This document shows, piece after piece, positions 1-11,520 of a stretch of 64,000 bases of DNA. The translations under genes and the position numbers were made by a program. Location of the stretch: positions 6,548,501 to 6,612,500 of the forward strand of contig NC_044600.1 of assembly GCF_901933205.1 (NCBI RefSeq). The letters run 5' to 3'. The notes under the pieces were generated by a model, which saw nothing but the letters and a program-made list of their open reading frames with translations, made no database searches and was not told the DNA's origin. The stretch comes from Camarhynchus parvulus (taxonomy: Eukaryota > Chordata > Aves > Passeriformes > Thraupidae). Position 1 is the stretch's first letter. Each line of letters opens with the position of its first letter.

Positions 1-210
1 CGGAGCGCTGCTGCCCTGCTCGGAGGGACGATGCTGAGCGGCACGGAGGGAGGGAAGGAGGGAGGGAAGGATGGATGCGCTTACAGGCTGCCGGGAACCG
101 GGGCTGCTGCGGGGCGGCGCGGGGATGGACCGAGCGCAGGGACGGACCGAGCGCTGCGCTGGGCTGGCCAGAGGGAGAGACGCGGCTACCGGCTTATAGC
201 GGGGCAAAAA
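1..210 (-). promoter_or_regulatory. CpG-rich segment, candidate FHL1 promoter and first noncoding exon
   Basis: The first ~205 bases are rich in CpG and GC, unlike the several kilobases to the right. Read on the minus strand they contain a TATA-like CTATAAG at 199-193. About 30 bases further on would be a start site near 165, and a plausible splice donor GTAAGCGC begins at 84, so a short noncoding exon of about 85-165 can be drawn. FHL1 follows SLC9A6 in the same orientation in other vertebrates and has noncoding 5' exons, so FHL1 is the natural candidate. No FHL1 coding exon (cysteine-rich LIM domains) is in the window. The gene assignment is inference from synteny. Confidence 0.35.
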
Positions 211-2090
211 AAAAAAAAAAGTTAGTCCAACCCAGAGCAGTGATCCTGTCCCAGAAGCAGCTGGAGGTGCCGAGCTCCTCCCAGGGTCACCGCACCATCC
301 CTGGGGGGAAAAGCCCGAGGAGCAGCGCCGGCACTTTGCCAGCAGAGCTGTCCCGAGCTCCCCACGGCAGCACAGCGCTGCCATGGGAACCACGGGATGC
401 TGCAGGCTGGGACAGCCCCGCTGCCCCAAAAAGTGCCAGCAGATGCACTCTCGGACAAGGAAAATGAGGCACAAAATCTTTGCAGGAGAATGCCTTGCCT
501 GTCCTCTCTCAATGCTAAAGGCTTTTCTGGAAGCTCAGTTATCCAGCACCTTCAGGTTCACAGACAGAGTTTGCAGGACACAAGATGAACAGCAGGAATG
601 TTTTTCAAGTGAGAAGTCTGAAGGGAGGGAGGGGACCAAGCTGAAGAGAGCACAGAAAAAATGTCAAGAGGAGCATTTTCTTCAAAGCAGATATGAAAAA
701 AAGTACTGTCAGGCAGCAATTCATTCCTATTTTAAATAAATCCACCTGTGTGTGCTGCTGCACCACACTAGAAAGATCTCACAGCATTCACATTTGTTTT
801 CTTTTCTCCCTTTCTCCATCCCTTATTCTTTTTATATTCTTCTGAGTTTCTCCCACTTACTTCCATTCTTCTCCTATTGGACACATGTTCCAGCAAGAAA
901 CTAAGTTTGTTTTTCAACAAGAGGTGCTTGTGTTGGAGCTCTTGCTCTACAAACAGGCTTTTGTGGTGCCTTGGAGAGCCACAACAGAGCTCCTGAGTAA
1001 TGGCAGGAGAGGCTGGTAGGTGTGCTGGACACAGCACCAGTATCCCTGGAAAGCAGATCATTACACTTGGGCCAAGGAATTTCTCTTTGTTAGTAAAACA
1101 AAAACATTGTGTAAGAGCAAACACACTCTCTTTGTAAAAACATTCATATTTTTCTGTGTCTGTTCATTCAACAGGTAAGTCCCACAGATTCCTCCAGCAC
1201 TGCATCATCCACATCAACAGCACCCCCAGTAGGGACAAGAACACTGGGCTGCCCTGAGGTTCAAGGCTCAGACTGCCACCACTTGCCAAGAACAACTTCA
1301 GGCATGCATAAAACACAGATGTGAAACACCAACGCCATTTATCACTGTGGACTGGAGTTTACACTTGATTTTCAAAGGAATCCAAATACCCATTTCCAGC
1401 TCATTTTTCCAACAGCTCTCCCACCAAACATGAAACTCACTCACCATGATGAGATATTTTCTCTAGTGGCTGTAACTAACCATCAGAGTTACAAGAACAT
1501 TAGCAGAGCTCCCCTGCCCCCAGGTGTGAGGTTTGTTACGTGTTTGCAGCTGCAGAGCTCCAGGATTCATGAGAAATTGCAGAGGTGAGCCCCATCAAGG
1601 ATGGGACATTCAGACAGAGCATTCCCAGTTAGATAAATCAAGGCAAGAGCTCCAGGAGAAACCAGAGGTGCAGAGTGTGAGGATGCAAAGAAAAGTCAGG
1701 TGTTGCACAACTGTAGCAGAACATCCCCAGGGAAAATTACCCTGCAGGCAGCTCCTGTGGGGCTGCTTCTTTCACAAGAAGGAGTTCTCCTGCCTCTGGC
1801 ATAAACAGAAACAGTAGGAGAGAGGATGGGAAGGGTGCTGCTCCAGGGGTGTCTGTACCAATGGATTCCCTTCTCCAGGACCAGCCATTGCCCCTGTCCC
1901 CACAGGGGTGTTTGGGGACTAATCCTGCACCTCTGCAGCTGCATCTTGGAAGATCCCAACCAGAGGATGCATCCTGGAGAAGCACAAGTGCTCTGATAAG
2001 TGCCTGACAACAGGCACTGGAGCCCACCAGCAGTGTAACAAGCATCCCCTATCTGCAGGGAATGTCATCGGGAGCCTCTCATTTAATACT

Positions 2091-2145
2091 TATTTAAAGT
2101 ATTAGATACTTTATAATAATTATTTAAAGTATTAGATGCTTTTCA
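2091..2145. repeat. AT-rich tandem duplication, ~30-bp unit
   Basis: A unit beginning TATTTAAAGTATTAGATRCT occurs at 2091 and again at 2121, with AT-rich spacer. The copies differ by single bases, consistent with an old simple duplication. Confidence 0.7.
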
Positions 2146-3649
2146 CATAGAACACAAACTAGAGATTTAATGGCTAAATCCTGAATACCAGTGACCATCA
2201 AAAGCAACTCCTAGGCAGTATGTCTGCCAGTTTAATTGAGCAGGAGCTAAATAATAAATTCATCTATTTAATGTGGCTCTCAATGGTTACAGCAGAGCAG
2301 CTGTTATTTGAGTCATTCATTGCTCTCATTGGACTGCAGCTCAAGGCCTCATCCTGCAGTTGCTGCATCCCTTAGATCCCTGTTGGATTCACTACCCAGT
2401 CCCATGTGCACAGCACCACATGCAGAAAAAAACGCAGAATAAAGTTCTGCAAAGGCACATGGCACAGAGCAAGTGCTTTACCCCATCTTCAGTGTGGCTG
2501 CTCCTGCCAGAAATTGAGTGTGTGCAGAACCAGACCTTAAATCAGGCCTTAAAATGACCAGTATACCTGACAGAGAAGAATTTAAGCACTCCAAAGCCTG
2601 CACTCATCACAGGAGCAGCTTTATTCTGTTTGGAAAAGAGCACTGGATGATTTAGAGGGCAAGGAGAGCACACAGCCAGAGTCAAGGAGCAGGCACTGGG
2701 GCACTGCCACATTACAGATACAGTAGAGCACTATAAAAATCTCAGCCAAAGCATCAGATTAAACAAGAATAAAGTGCAAGAATGACACAACTCATTGCAA
2801 AGGACTGAGTCAACTCTGAGTCAATCCCCTGTTACCACCAGTGCTTGCTAAGGAAGATAATCAATTACCCTGCAAATTGATTTTTGGCAAGCACAGGAAA
2901 TAAATCTAAAAAGAAGGACTCCAATGATCCAATACATCCCTGACTAGTTATCCAAACAAAATGAACTATAAGCAGAAGCACTTAAAACTGAGTTGGCTGA
3001 ATTACTCACTCAAACCTATCTGCTAGGAAACTTTATTTGGAGATGGGAGAGCTTGCAGAGGGTGTGGGGAGGCTGCTCCACAGCCACGTGCTCTGCAAGA
3101 AACCCTGAGGGCAGGACACCCCCAAATCCAAGGGCTCAGCCCAGAGCAGGGATCATCTGCATCATTGGAGAAAAAGGAGTGTTTTCATACATCCTTTGGG
3201 CCTCTGTCAGATTCCATTAAATCCCTCTGCAGCCACAGAGGGGGAAACCCTCCCACACCTGGGGCCTGGTTTTGGCAGGGGAAGGAGGCCAGGGCACCGT
3301 GGGGTGAGTCCCTGCAGAATGCCCTTCATGTGCCCCATGGGTGGGTTTGGTTGTCCTGCCTCCCACATGCCAGGCTGGGTGTGACACATCCTGTCCATGG
3401 TGTCCCCTAGGCAGGGCTGGCAGTGGTGACAATCACCCTGTGTGAGATGGAGCTGCCCCACTCACCTGCCCGAGGTGGGACCCCATGACCACACGGAATC
3501 ACAGCAACTCTTCACTCCAGCAGAGACAATCTCCACACACAAACCCTCCAGAACCCTCTTCTCCCAGGCCTTCCCTCAGCTCCAGGTGAAAATAATCACC
3601 AATCTCCCTCGTTAAAGTAATTACCATCATTATCCCCTCTCCCCCCATT

Positions 3650-3765
3650 GTGCAAAGCAATTGGGAATGGTTCTCTACCCCTCCAAACAGTCCAAAGCAC
3701 CAGGGAAAGGTTCTCTACCCCTCCCCACAGTCCAAAGCAGCTGGGAAGGGCTCTTTTCCCCCTTC
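3650..3765. repeat. Minisatellite, ~40-bp unit, about 2.7 copies
   Basis: A unit with the core GTCCAAAGCA followed by GGTTCTCTACCCCTCC is repeated at about 3650, 3690 and 3730. The third copy is diverged and partial. Confidence 0.75.
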
Positions 3766-4740
3766 CAAGTTGCAGTCTGAGGGATGCAGCTATTTTGGCT
3801 TTAAGGTACCATCACAAACCCTCTTGTCTCCCATCCACACTGACTCCCCAGGGTCACTGCCCTGTTAATTCCCTAATGGACAGGCTCCATCCTCCTTTCA
3901 CCACACAGCCAGCTGCTTTCACCAGCCCTGAGAGCAGGAAGCCTTCCCAGCAGAGTCAGGCACCCAGGCTGGCTGCTCCTGTGACATCCACGTCCCTGGC
4001 TGGGTAGAAGTCATCCATCCTGTTTTGGATGGGTTCCTTTTCCCCTGGAATAGAAAGCATCCATGCTCACACTGGGCCTCCCAGCTGAAAGGAGAACTAT
4101 CATGTTGGAAAGCTGATCCCCTGAGGTCCCACTGGTGGCTCCCTCCTGAATATGTCCTCTGACTTTTCCAAAGTCTGTGTTCAGCCCCAGGTGCACACCT
4201 TGCCCTGCAGTGAGTCATTTCAAGAGAGGAAAAAGAAAAGAAATAGGAAAAGAGATCCATCAGGCTCCACACCCTCAGCCATCCCACCACTCTTCTGCCC
4301 TGGGGGATAACTGGTGGCCAGATGGAGCCTCAGCCCTGCAGGCAGCTGGAACTCACCTGACACCAGCAAATTACCTCACAGCAGCAGCACAGAGTCTCCA
4401 GGCAGGCAAAGTAATGGAAAAGCTGAAACACTTCAGAGTCATTCCTCTCTGGGAGTAAGGGAGGGCTTATGGAAGGTGTGGTTAAAACATCAGTGATGCA
4501 AAGCCTTTTCCAGGGAGTTTAAACACATAACACACTGCCCTGCAAACTGATGCACAGGAGAGCATCACAACCAGCTGGCCACTCACTGTGGGCTGTGATC
4601 TCCAGTGGGAGCAGCCAGGCTGCCGAAACACAGACATCTCTGTGCTCCTGCTGCAGTTCTTCCCACCAGTGTGGTTTGGAAATCATACACATACACAGGG
4701 GTGAGGGTGAAATTCATGAGGGGCATCAGTGGATTCTTCT

Positions 4741-5010
4741 TCTTCACTGGTTGAGCAAACCAGAAAAGGACCAAGTTGTCCTGGCCTCAAGTTGCACCAC
4801 GGGAGGTTTAGGTTGGATATTAGGAAATATTCATCTGCTCAAAGTGTGGTCAAACATTGGAACAGGCTGGCCAGGAAAGGGGTGGAACCACTGGCCCTAG
4901 GAGAGTTCAAAAATCATGTAGAGACCTGGTTTAGAGCTGGGATTGACTGTGCTGGGTTAATGGTGGGACTCGAGATAAGCTTTTTCAAGCCTTTATGATT
5001 CTGTGATTCT
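4741..5010 (+). mobile_element. CR1 LINE 3' end (5'-truncated)
   Basis: The segment follows the 3' part of avian CR1 elements: a GGGAGGTTTAGGTTGGATAT block, the GGTCAAACATTGGAACAGGC block, GGACTCGAGATAAGC, and the terminal TTATGATTCTGTGATTCT. CR1 retrotransposons lack a poly(A) tail and end in a short ATTCTRTG-type repeat, which is visible at 4995-5010. Only the 3' ~270 bases are present, typical of 5' truncation. It lies in the intergenic region on the plus strand. Confidence 0.9.
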
Positions 5011-8000
5011 TTTAATTTAGTGGGTAAACCAGCCAGTCACAAAAAAAGGATTATGATTGTATTAGGTGACATGCACAAGACTACTCAGCTTTCCCCAGTT
5101 TAGTGTCAGAGTATTTCTGTAGCATAGCCCCAAGATACGATCAGCAAACCTGGATCAAGAGATCAAAGGAGATTTCCAAAAGCTGGACAATCACCTGCTG
5201 AGAGCCTGCTGGTGAATAAGCCCATGAGTAATTACAGTGGCTGTGTTGTGACACCACTGCTACTCAGATTTTCCTGAGTGACACCAGAATCTGCACATGG
5301 AGGAGGGATCTAGCTAAAGATTGTTCCCACCTTTAAAAAGCAGCTGCAGGGATGGCTCAGCTATCAGATTAAGAGGAGCAGCCGTGTCAGCCCTCTTGGC
5401 GTCCTTTGGCAGAGTCCAAAATGCTTCTCCCAGAACAAGTTGCTCCTTCTGTGCATGGAAAATTACAAAGGTGACTCCCATTTATAAAAGATGATGCACC
5501 AGAGCCCTGCAGGAATGGACCCATCTGTTGACTGTAGCAAGGTTACATTTGGAAAAGGCAAGAGAAACTAAGGTTTCCAACTGTCTTTCCAGCAACAATT
5601 TAAGTTTTCAAGGAATGTTGGCAGCAGTCACAGCTATTTATCTGCAGCCTGCAAGGGGCTATTCAAACACACCAGGTTTTCTGCCAAGGGCAGGGCTGAG
5701 GTTTTCTGCTCTGTGGTTGTTTGAACTTCAGCATTTCCACCCACACTCGTGTGCTGGGTCCTGGTGTTTGTCCTGCTGGATCAGAAGTGGGGATGTGGGA
5801 GCAGCAGGCAGCTTGTGGCCCCACATCCCTGGGACAGGGCAGCCCTGGGAGTGCCAGCTCTGCCCCTGCAGCCCCACACACCAACCTCATGTCTGTGCAA
5901 ACCCACAAACTGGACTGTGGGGAGCAGCCTGGCCAAAAACCAGCTCTGCTCCAGCACAGCTGCTGCCATCTCCAGAACTTTTCAGCCACCCTCTGCTGAA
6001 GTCAAGTAAATTTCCATTGACTTCAACAACTGCTGGGGCAGTTTGTTTAAGTGTTTCCAGACTTTGGCCCTTACAGCAAACACCTTGGCCAGACATTAAA
6101 ATAACAGGAATCCATCAAATATTTGAGTATTTGCATATGTCAAACCAAAAGGTTCTTGGTCCTTATCACTTATCAATTCCTGGGTGGATACCTACTGAGA
6201 GAGATTTAACAGAGGCTTCTAATAGCAATGAGATAAAGAAATGGCAATATAATATAAGGTTTTCCTTTAAACAGAGTAAAGGGATTTGTGATGATACACA
6301 TTATAGACACATGTATGTCTTTATTTTACTGTAAATAATTACCCTAAAGTTGGTCTTTTTTCTTGGTGTGAGACTCACCAGGAATTTTATGTTCCAGATT
6401 TAAAAAGATGGCTTCCAGGCATCAAACCAAAATTAAGCTTCTTTATTAATTTCAGCTTTAGATTTTAGTCTAAGAAAAAAATCATTCAAGGTACCCACAG
6501 ACTAACATAAATAAAATACACATTTTAATAGCAGAGGAAAATTTCAAAGCATGACAAATTTCATTTTGCCTGAGTCTGCAGCTAAAATCAAATGAATTAA
6601 AAAGCTGAGAACCATGAAGAAACACATACAATTGGATTAGATCATTCCATGAAGATGAGAGACAGCAGGCACAGAATGGGCTGGGGCTCACAGTGTTTGC
6701 TGCAGCTCAGGGCACCAAAATTAAATTCCCCATCATGGTACAGACTGTTTACTTGGCTTGGGCAGGGTGACAATTCCAGCCCCTCAGGCAATGCCTGCCT
6801 GGCTCCAGGGCTGCTGGGAACGCTTGGGCACACTCCAGGGAGGAGCAGAGGTGCTCAGAGCTGCAGTCCCTGATTGTTCACCTGCCAGCCTGACCACCAT
6901 GAGGGATGTGCTCAGTGTCCCTCAGGGTCCTGTGTGCACACAAAGTCATTAATAGCATTTTTTGCTCCCCTCCTAGGGAGGCAAAGATCCATGAAAATTT
7001 AAAATGCAGGCTTTGCATCAGCAGACAGGTAGTAAGAGGACAAGTTTCAGACTCAATAGTACTCCATGGAGAAGATTCTGGTTCCAGAGCAGAGCTGGAG
7101 ATGTGGAACCACAGCAATAGGCCCACCCAAAGCTCCTGTGCTGCCACAGCACCCTGCAGCCCATGGCATGGGGGCAGAGTCACCCCAGCCCCTCCAGCAC
7201 CTGCCACCAGCATGTCCTTGTCTCTCTGGCTGCAAAGCCTGGAGCTGGGGAGTCTTAACAAATGCTCTGCTGGCTCCTACAAAGTGATTTTCCGTGACTC
7301 ACAATTAATGCCCGTGAAAATCAAGTTTAGTGTCATAGTTAATGGCACCTGAACCTGTGCAGAGGGTAAATTTGGTGTGATCCAAGGTACCAACCACAAC
7401 ACTCCCTGTGGTGCCCAGGGTTACACCAGGAGCAAAGTGGAGAAAGCAGCCACTCGTCCAAGGCTCTGGATGAGCTCTGTCCCAGGGCTGGAACTGAAGC
7501 CAGCCCAGCTCACCACACCCAAGTGTCTCTGCAGAAATCAAAGGCTTTTTCTTTTTACATAAAGGCACTGGGAATTGTGCTCAGACCTGCGCTGATGTGA
7601 TGTGGAAAAGCCAGGTCACACCTTTCCACGTTTTCTGCTTTCCCCTTGTGTCCAACAGCGCTGGCCAGATGAGCATTTTGAATTTCTGTATCAGACCAAT
7701 TTTCCCTTTGCTGAAAAAACAGATTGTATTAAAATTATAAGACTATTGATGGAAAACTTAGTCACAAATGAGGTTGGGGTTCTTATTCTCTATGCCAAAC
7801 AAATCAAGGGAGTGGTATCACATTAAACTATATACTTTATGTTAGCTTCATACTTAGGCAAAAAGTAAATTTGTGCAAGATTTCCAGAGGCCTTGCTTCA
7901 CAAACAGAAAAAGAAATAGTCATGGGAAAATTACAAACAATTTGGCACTAAGGAAATTATGAATGCAATTTCCTGAGCTCAGTGTGCTGAAGGAGCTGCA

Positions 8001-8900
8001 GTAAATAGCTGTCAGGCAGCTTTCTCCAACAAAAGATTTTAGATTTGATACCCAGCTGTGAAGGAGATTTCTCTGTGCTGGACTTTTGTTCTCCTTCCAG
8101 TCAGATGGGATTTTCAACTGGCTTAGTTTAGCTGGCACAAAGGGAGCATGGGTGTGTTGCCTTTGGTTTAACCAAATTTTCTGGGAATCATCCCTTAAGT
8201 AAAAATGACAGAACTCACTTCTTTGCTGAGTTCTGCTGAGGAAAATTGATTTAACGATGATTTGAAGTCAAACTGAGAGACCCAAGAGAAAGATCTCAGA
8301 CATATGCAGGGCTACAGAGAAGCTGTCTTCCTGCCACTTCCAAACTGAAATAAATCTCTTCAGTAAAAGCAGATTGGGATTTTTTTTTCCCTCAGCAGCT
8401 CAAGTGAGAGTTGGGAACAGAAGATGAAACTGAACCAACAGCAGGGGAAAATATTTGGCATTAGGTATTCTGGATCTGAGGAAGAAAATTAAAATTGTGC
8501 ACAGACTACTTAGATTTTGATGAAACAGCCCCTCAGGAGAGCAGCTCCCTGCCAGGAGGGGTGACAGAGGCAAAAAGAGCTCTGGGTGCTGCACATTCCC
8601 TTTGCACCTCCCTGAAGCAAACCTGAGCTGGTCAGTGAAAAGTGCTGCCATTTGGGGGCTGCTCAGGCCCTTTTGGGGGCTGGTTTGGGAGGGGCTGGAC
8701 CCTGCCCAGAGCTGCTGGTGCAGGTGGGTGCAGTGGGTGCTGTGATGTGGCAGCAGAGGCAGGAGCAGCTCAGGCTGCAGGAAGGGTCACTGCGAGCCCT
8801 GGCGCTGCCCCTGCCAGTGTCCTTGGCAACCCAGAGCCACAAACATCCAGTGGCAGGAGCCAGGAGGGACAGAGGCCTTGGCCAAATATGAAACCTGGTA
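5011..8900. other. Intergenic DNA, no gene recognised
   Basis: This stretch contains the window's longest unbroken open frame (5528-6334, plus), but it shows no recognisable domain and has an amino-acid make-up typical of noncoding DNA. No transposon or RNA gene was recognised. AT-rich parts around 6.0-6.6 and 7.6-8.0 kb could hold conserved noncoding elements, but this cannot be judged from one sequence. Confidence 0.55.
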
Positions 8901-8905
8901 ACTGG

Positions 8906-8985
8906 CTATAAATATTTACACACTGGCCTCAGCTTTACTCGTTCTGCTGCATCAGAGGCTGGGCAGCCGCGGAGCGCAGGTATTA
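8906..8985 (+). promoter_or_regulatory. Candidate TATA promoter with short first exon
   Basis: A strong TATA/MEF2-like CTATAAATA at 8906-8914 is followed ~25-30 bases later by pyrimidine-rich start-like sequence near 8936-8940, then a GC-rich stretch ending in CGCAG|GTATTAAC, a possible donor at 8980. It could be the start of an unannotated plus-strand noncoding transcript. No coding exon could be linked to it. Confidence 0.25.
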
Positions 8986-8990
8986 ACTGT

Positions 8991-9600
8991 GCTGCTTGTG
9001 GTGCTCCAGGACTTCCAGCAGCACCATCAGCTCCACTCAGTGTCCTGAGCTAGACTGGGTGCTCCTTTTCCCAGCCTGAGGAGCCAGTGCATCCTTCTCT
9101 GCTGGTGGTTATCCACAGCAGGAGTTTTGCCCCTGTTCCTGTGCCAGCCCAGCCAGCTCTGCACTCAGAACTGCTCCAGCACCAGCCGGGCCCCAGCTGG
9201 GCTCTTCTCCCTAGAGCCATGGGATTCAGTCTTGCCAGCACTGCTGAGGCCAAATGCCAGCTATGGAATCTCAAATTGAATATCTGTAAAGCCAGGATGA
9301 TCCATTTTTTCCAGGGATTTTTTTTCTCTCAACCCCTCCACCCTTGTCACGAGCACCATCAGTCTATTATCAGCTCTGTCACCAGAGCACAGACTGCAGC
9401 TGAAGCAACAAGTCTCTGCTGGAGCTGAGTTTAGGAATGTCACAGTGCCACAGGCCTGGCTTCTCTCTAGCAGGACAATAGCTCTGAGCCCTCTTAGGCA
9501 TCTCACCAGAACTGAGGTACAACACAGCAAATATCTCAGCAACAGAGCTCCAGCCTGTGCAGAGCAGAGAACAATCACAAGGGAAATTTGTTTGCCTTTT
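8991..9600. other. Intergenic DNA
   Basis: Nothing recognised in this stretch. It leads directly into the tandem duplication. Confidence 0.5.
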
Positions 9601-10086
9601 GTAAAAATTTGGATATTTTTGTGTGACAGCAGACACAGATCTGGGGTCCCAGGGTGGAAAACATTTCAGACATACCCTGTGCAGTTTAGAACTGTGTCAC
9701 CTGAGCTGGCCCATCAGAGGAATCCTTGGTTTTGCACTTTGAGAAATGGACACCAACGCAAACAGTGACCTCAGACCACTCAGACATCATTTAGCTAAAC
9801 AGCTTTAGGATGTTCAGGGCTATTTCAAAGCTAAAAATTAATGGTAAAAATTTGGATATTTTTGTGTGACAGCAGACACAGATCTGGGGTCCCAGGGTGG
9901 AAAACATTTCAGACATACCCTGTGCAGTTTAGAACTGTGTCACCTGAGCTGGCCCATCAGAGGAATCCTTGGTTTTGCACTTTGAGAAATGGACACCAAC
10001 GCAAACAGTGACCTCAGACCACTCAGACATCATTTAGCTAAACAGCTTTAGGATGTTCAGGGCTATTTCAAAGCTAAAAATTAATG
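9601..10086. repeat. Perfect tandem duplication, 243-bp unit, two copies
   Basis: Bases 9601-9843 are repeated immediately as 9844-10086. Reading base by base I see no difference between the copies. Each starts GTAAAAATTTGGATATTTTT and ends AAGCTAAAAATTAATG. Identity over 243 bp means either a very recent duplication, possibly polymorphic, or an assembly error. No gene is affected. Confidence 0.95.
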
Positions 10087-11397
10087 GCAGAGTATAGGGG
10101 GAAGGGAAGAAATTTGCATTAAACCTGGCCCATCTGTCACTGAGATACACAGACATTTCCAATTCTCTCTTATTGCAGATGTCAAAAGCTTCAGAACCTG
10201 TGAGAATTCACATAACATATCCAAAGCACCAGTGATTAATATTAACTACCTGAAAAAAGGGAAAAGCAACCAATGCTGCATCTCTTGTTCTCTTTTCTCT
10301 TGTACCTGTGGGAATTCTAAGAGTGAGCTGTATCACAGAAGAGCAGATTCAGCCATCCATCATCAAAGGGTGCAGAGGAGACACTTCAAGGCACTGCAGG
10401 GCCCGAGGATGCTGTGAGGATGTGGAGACCTGCTGGCCTTAGCTGGTTTTAAGGTCATACTCCTGGAGCTACTACCCAGAAAAGGTACATCTTGGTTCAG
10501 ACCAGTGCTGAGAGCAGGAAGGGCATGAGAAAAACCTTTGCTGCTGTCTCAGCCCAGGCACATTAACATTGCCAAGTGTTTCCATGCTCAGCCAGTTGGT
10601 GTTTTCCTGTTCTCAGAGCATCCTTTGCCCTGCAGTGCCTGCCCTGCCCAGCACAGCACCCATGCGGGTAGGCTGGCATAACTGCCCTGCCTGCTGCAGG
10701 TGGAAGGGCTGACACGCTGTACAGAGCTGACAGCTTTAATTTATGCACATTTTTTATATTTTTCCACATTCCTGGGAGCTTATGCACACAGGAAAGGGAG
10801 CAATGTTCACACATATCCTTAAAAGTAGCCATGACTACACCACTGTGGAACATGCAGGCTTAGAGATTGCAGCCATATATGGGCTCCTGGGGCTGGAGCA
10901 TCCCTGGCACCCCTGGGGGGAGCACAGCTGGTGGAATTTCCTACTAAAGGACAATTAATAAAGACCCAATCCATTTGTGTATACACATGTCTAAATATTG
11001 GACAACAGATTCAAGGCTTTGTTACCCCAGAACCCCGAACCTTTCAGGACTCCTGCACTCATTAACAGATTTGTAGCCTCTGACCCAGGTTCCAAGAGCA
11101 GGGACTGTGAGGGTTGGAGATAGGAAAAGCACCAAGAGGGGCTGTTTAAGGACTGCAAGTCCCAAAGGAACATGCTCCAGAGCCCCTGGTCCCCAAAAAC
11201 TGTTCTGAGAGCAGACCTCCAGCAGCACTGAGTGGTGACAGGCTGGAATTCTGCTTTCCCTGGCTGAGCTCTCCAGGCACAGCCTCACCCCCACACCTCA
11301 CCTCTGCAGCACCCTGAGACTTTGCTTTTCTTCTTCTCTGAGGTCCAGGAGCTTTCAGAGACATCAGAGCCACTGTGCTGCTGTGGCACCCCCCCTG

Positions 11398-11520
11398 TGC
11401 CCCAGGGACAGGGCACCAGGAGCCAGAGTGTCCCCAGGGCTGCCCCAGGGCTGCCAGAGTGTCCCAGGGCTGTCCCTGCCAGCCAGAGTGTCCCAGGGCT
11501 GTCCCTGCCAGCAGGGTGCA
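11398..11520. repeat. GC-rich minisatellite (AGAGTGTCCCAGGGCTG unit)
   Basis: The core GCCAGAGTGTCCCAGGGCTG recurs three to four times with CCCTGCCAG linkers and small length changes. One strand is C/T-rich, giving overlapping long open frames on both strands that should not be taken as genes. Confidence 0.8.

Larger units (their letters stand above)
211..4740. other. Intergenic DNA, no gene recognised
   Basis: No conserved protein, RNA gene or clear transposon was recognised between the left CpG-rich segment and the CR1 fragment. Open frames here are short, overlap on both strands and resemble no known family. Two small tandem repeats (near 2.1 kb and 3.7 kb) are listed separately. Confidence 0.6.

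Noticed and set aside
5663..5989. Minus-strand frame beginning MAEKF, like the FHL1 N-terminus
   Set aside because: Only the first five residues match. The rest lacks the LIM-domain cysteine/histidine pattern, so FHL1 coding sequence is not here.
5528..6334. Longest open frame in the window (268 codons, plus strand)
   Set aside because: No recognisable domain, biased composition (Cys, Trp, His and Pro scattered), several overlapping frames on both strands, and it runs across an obvious composition change. Treated as chance.
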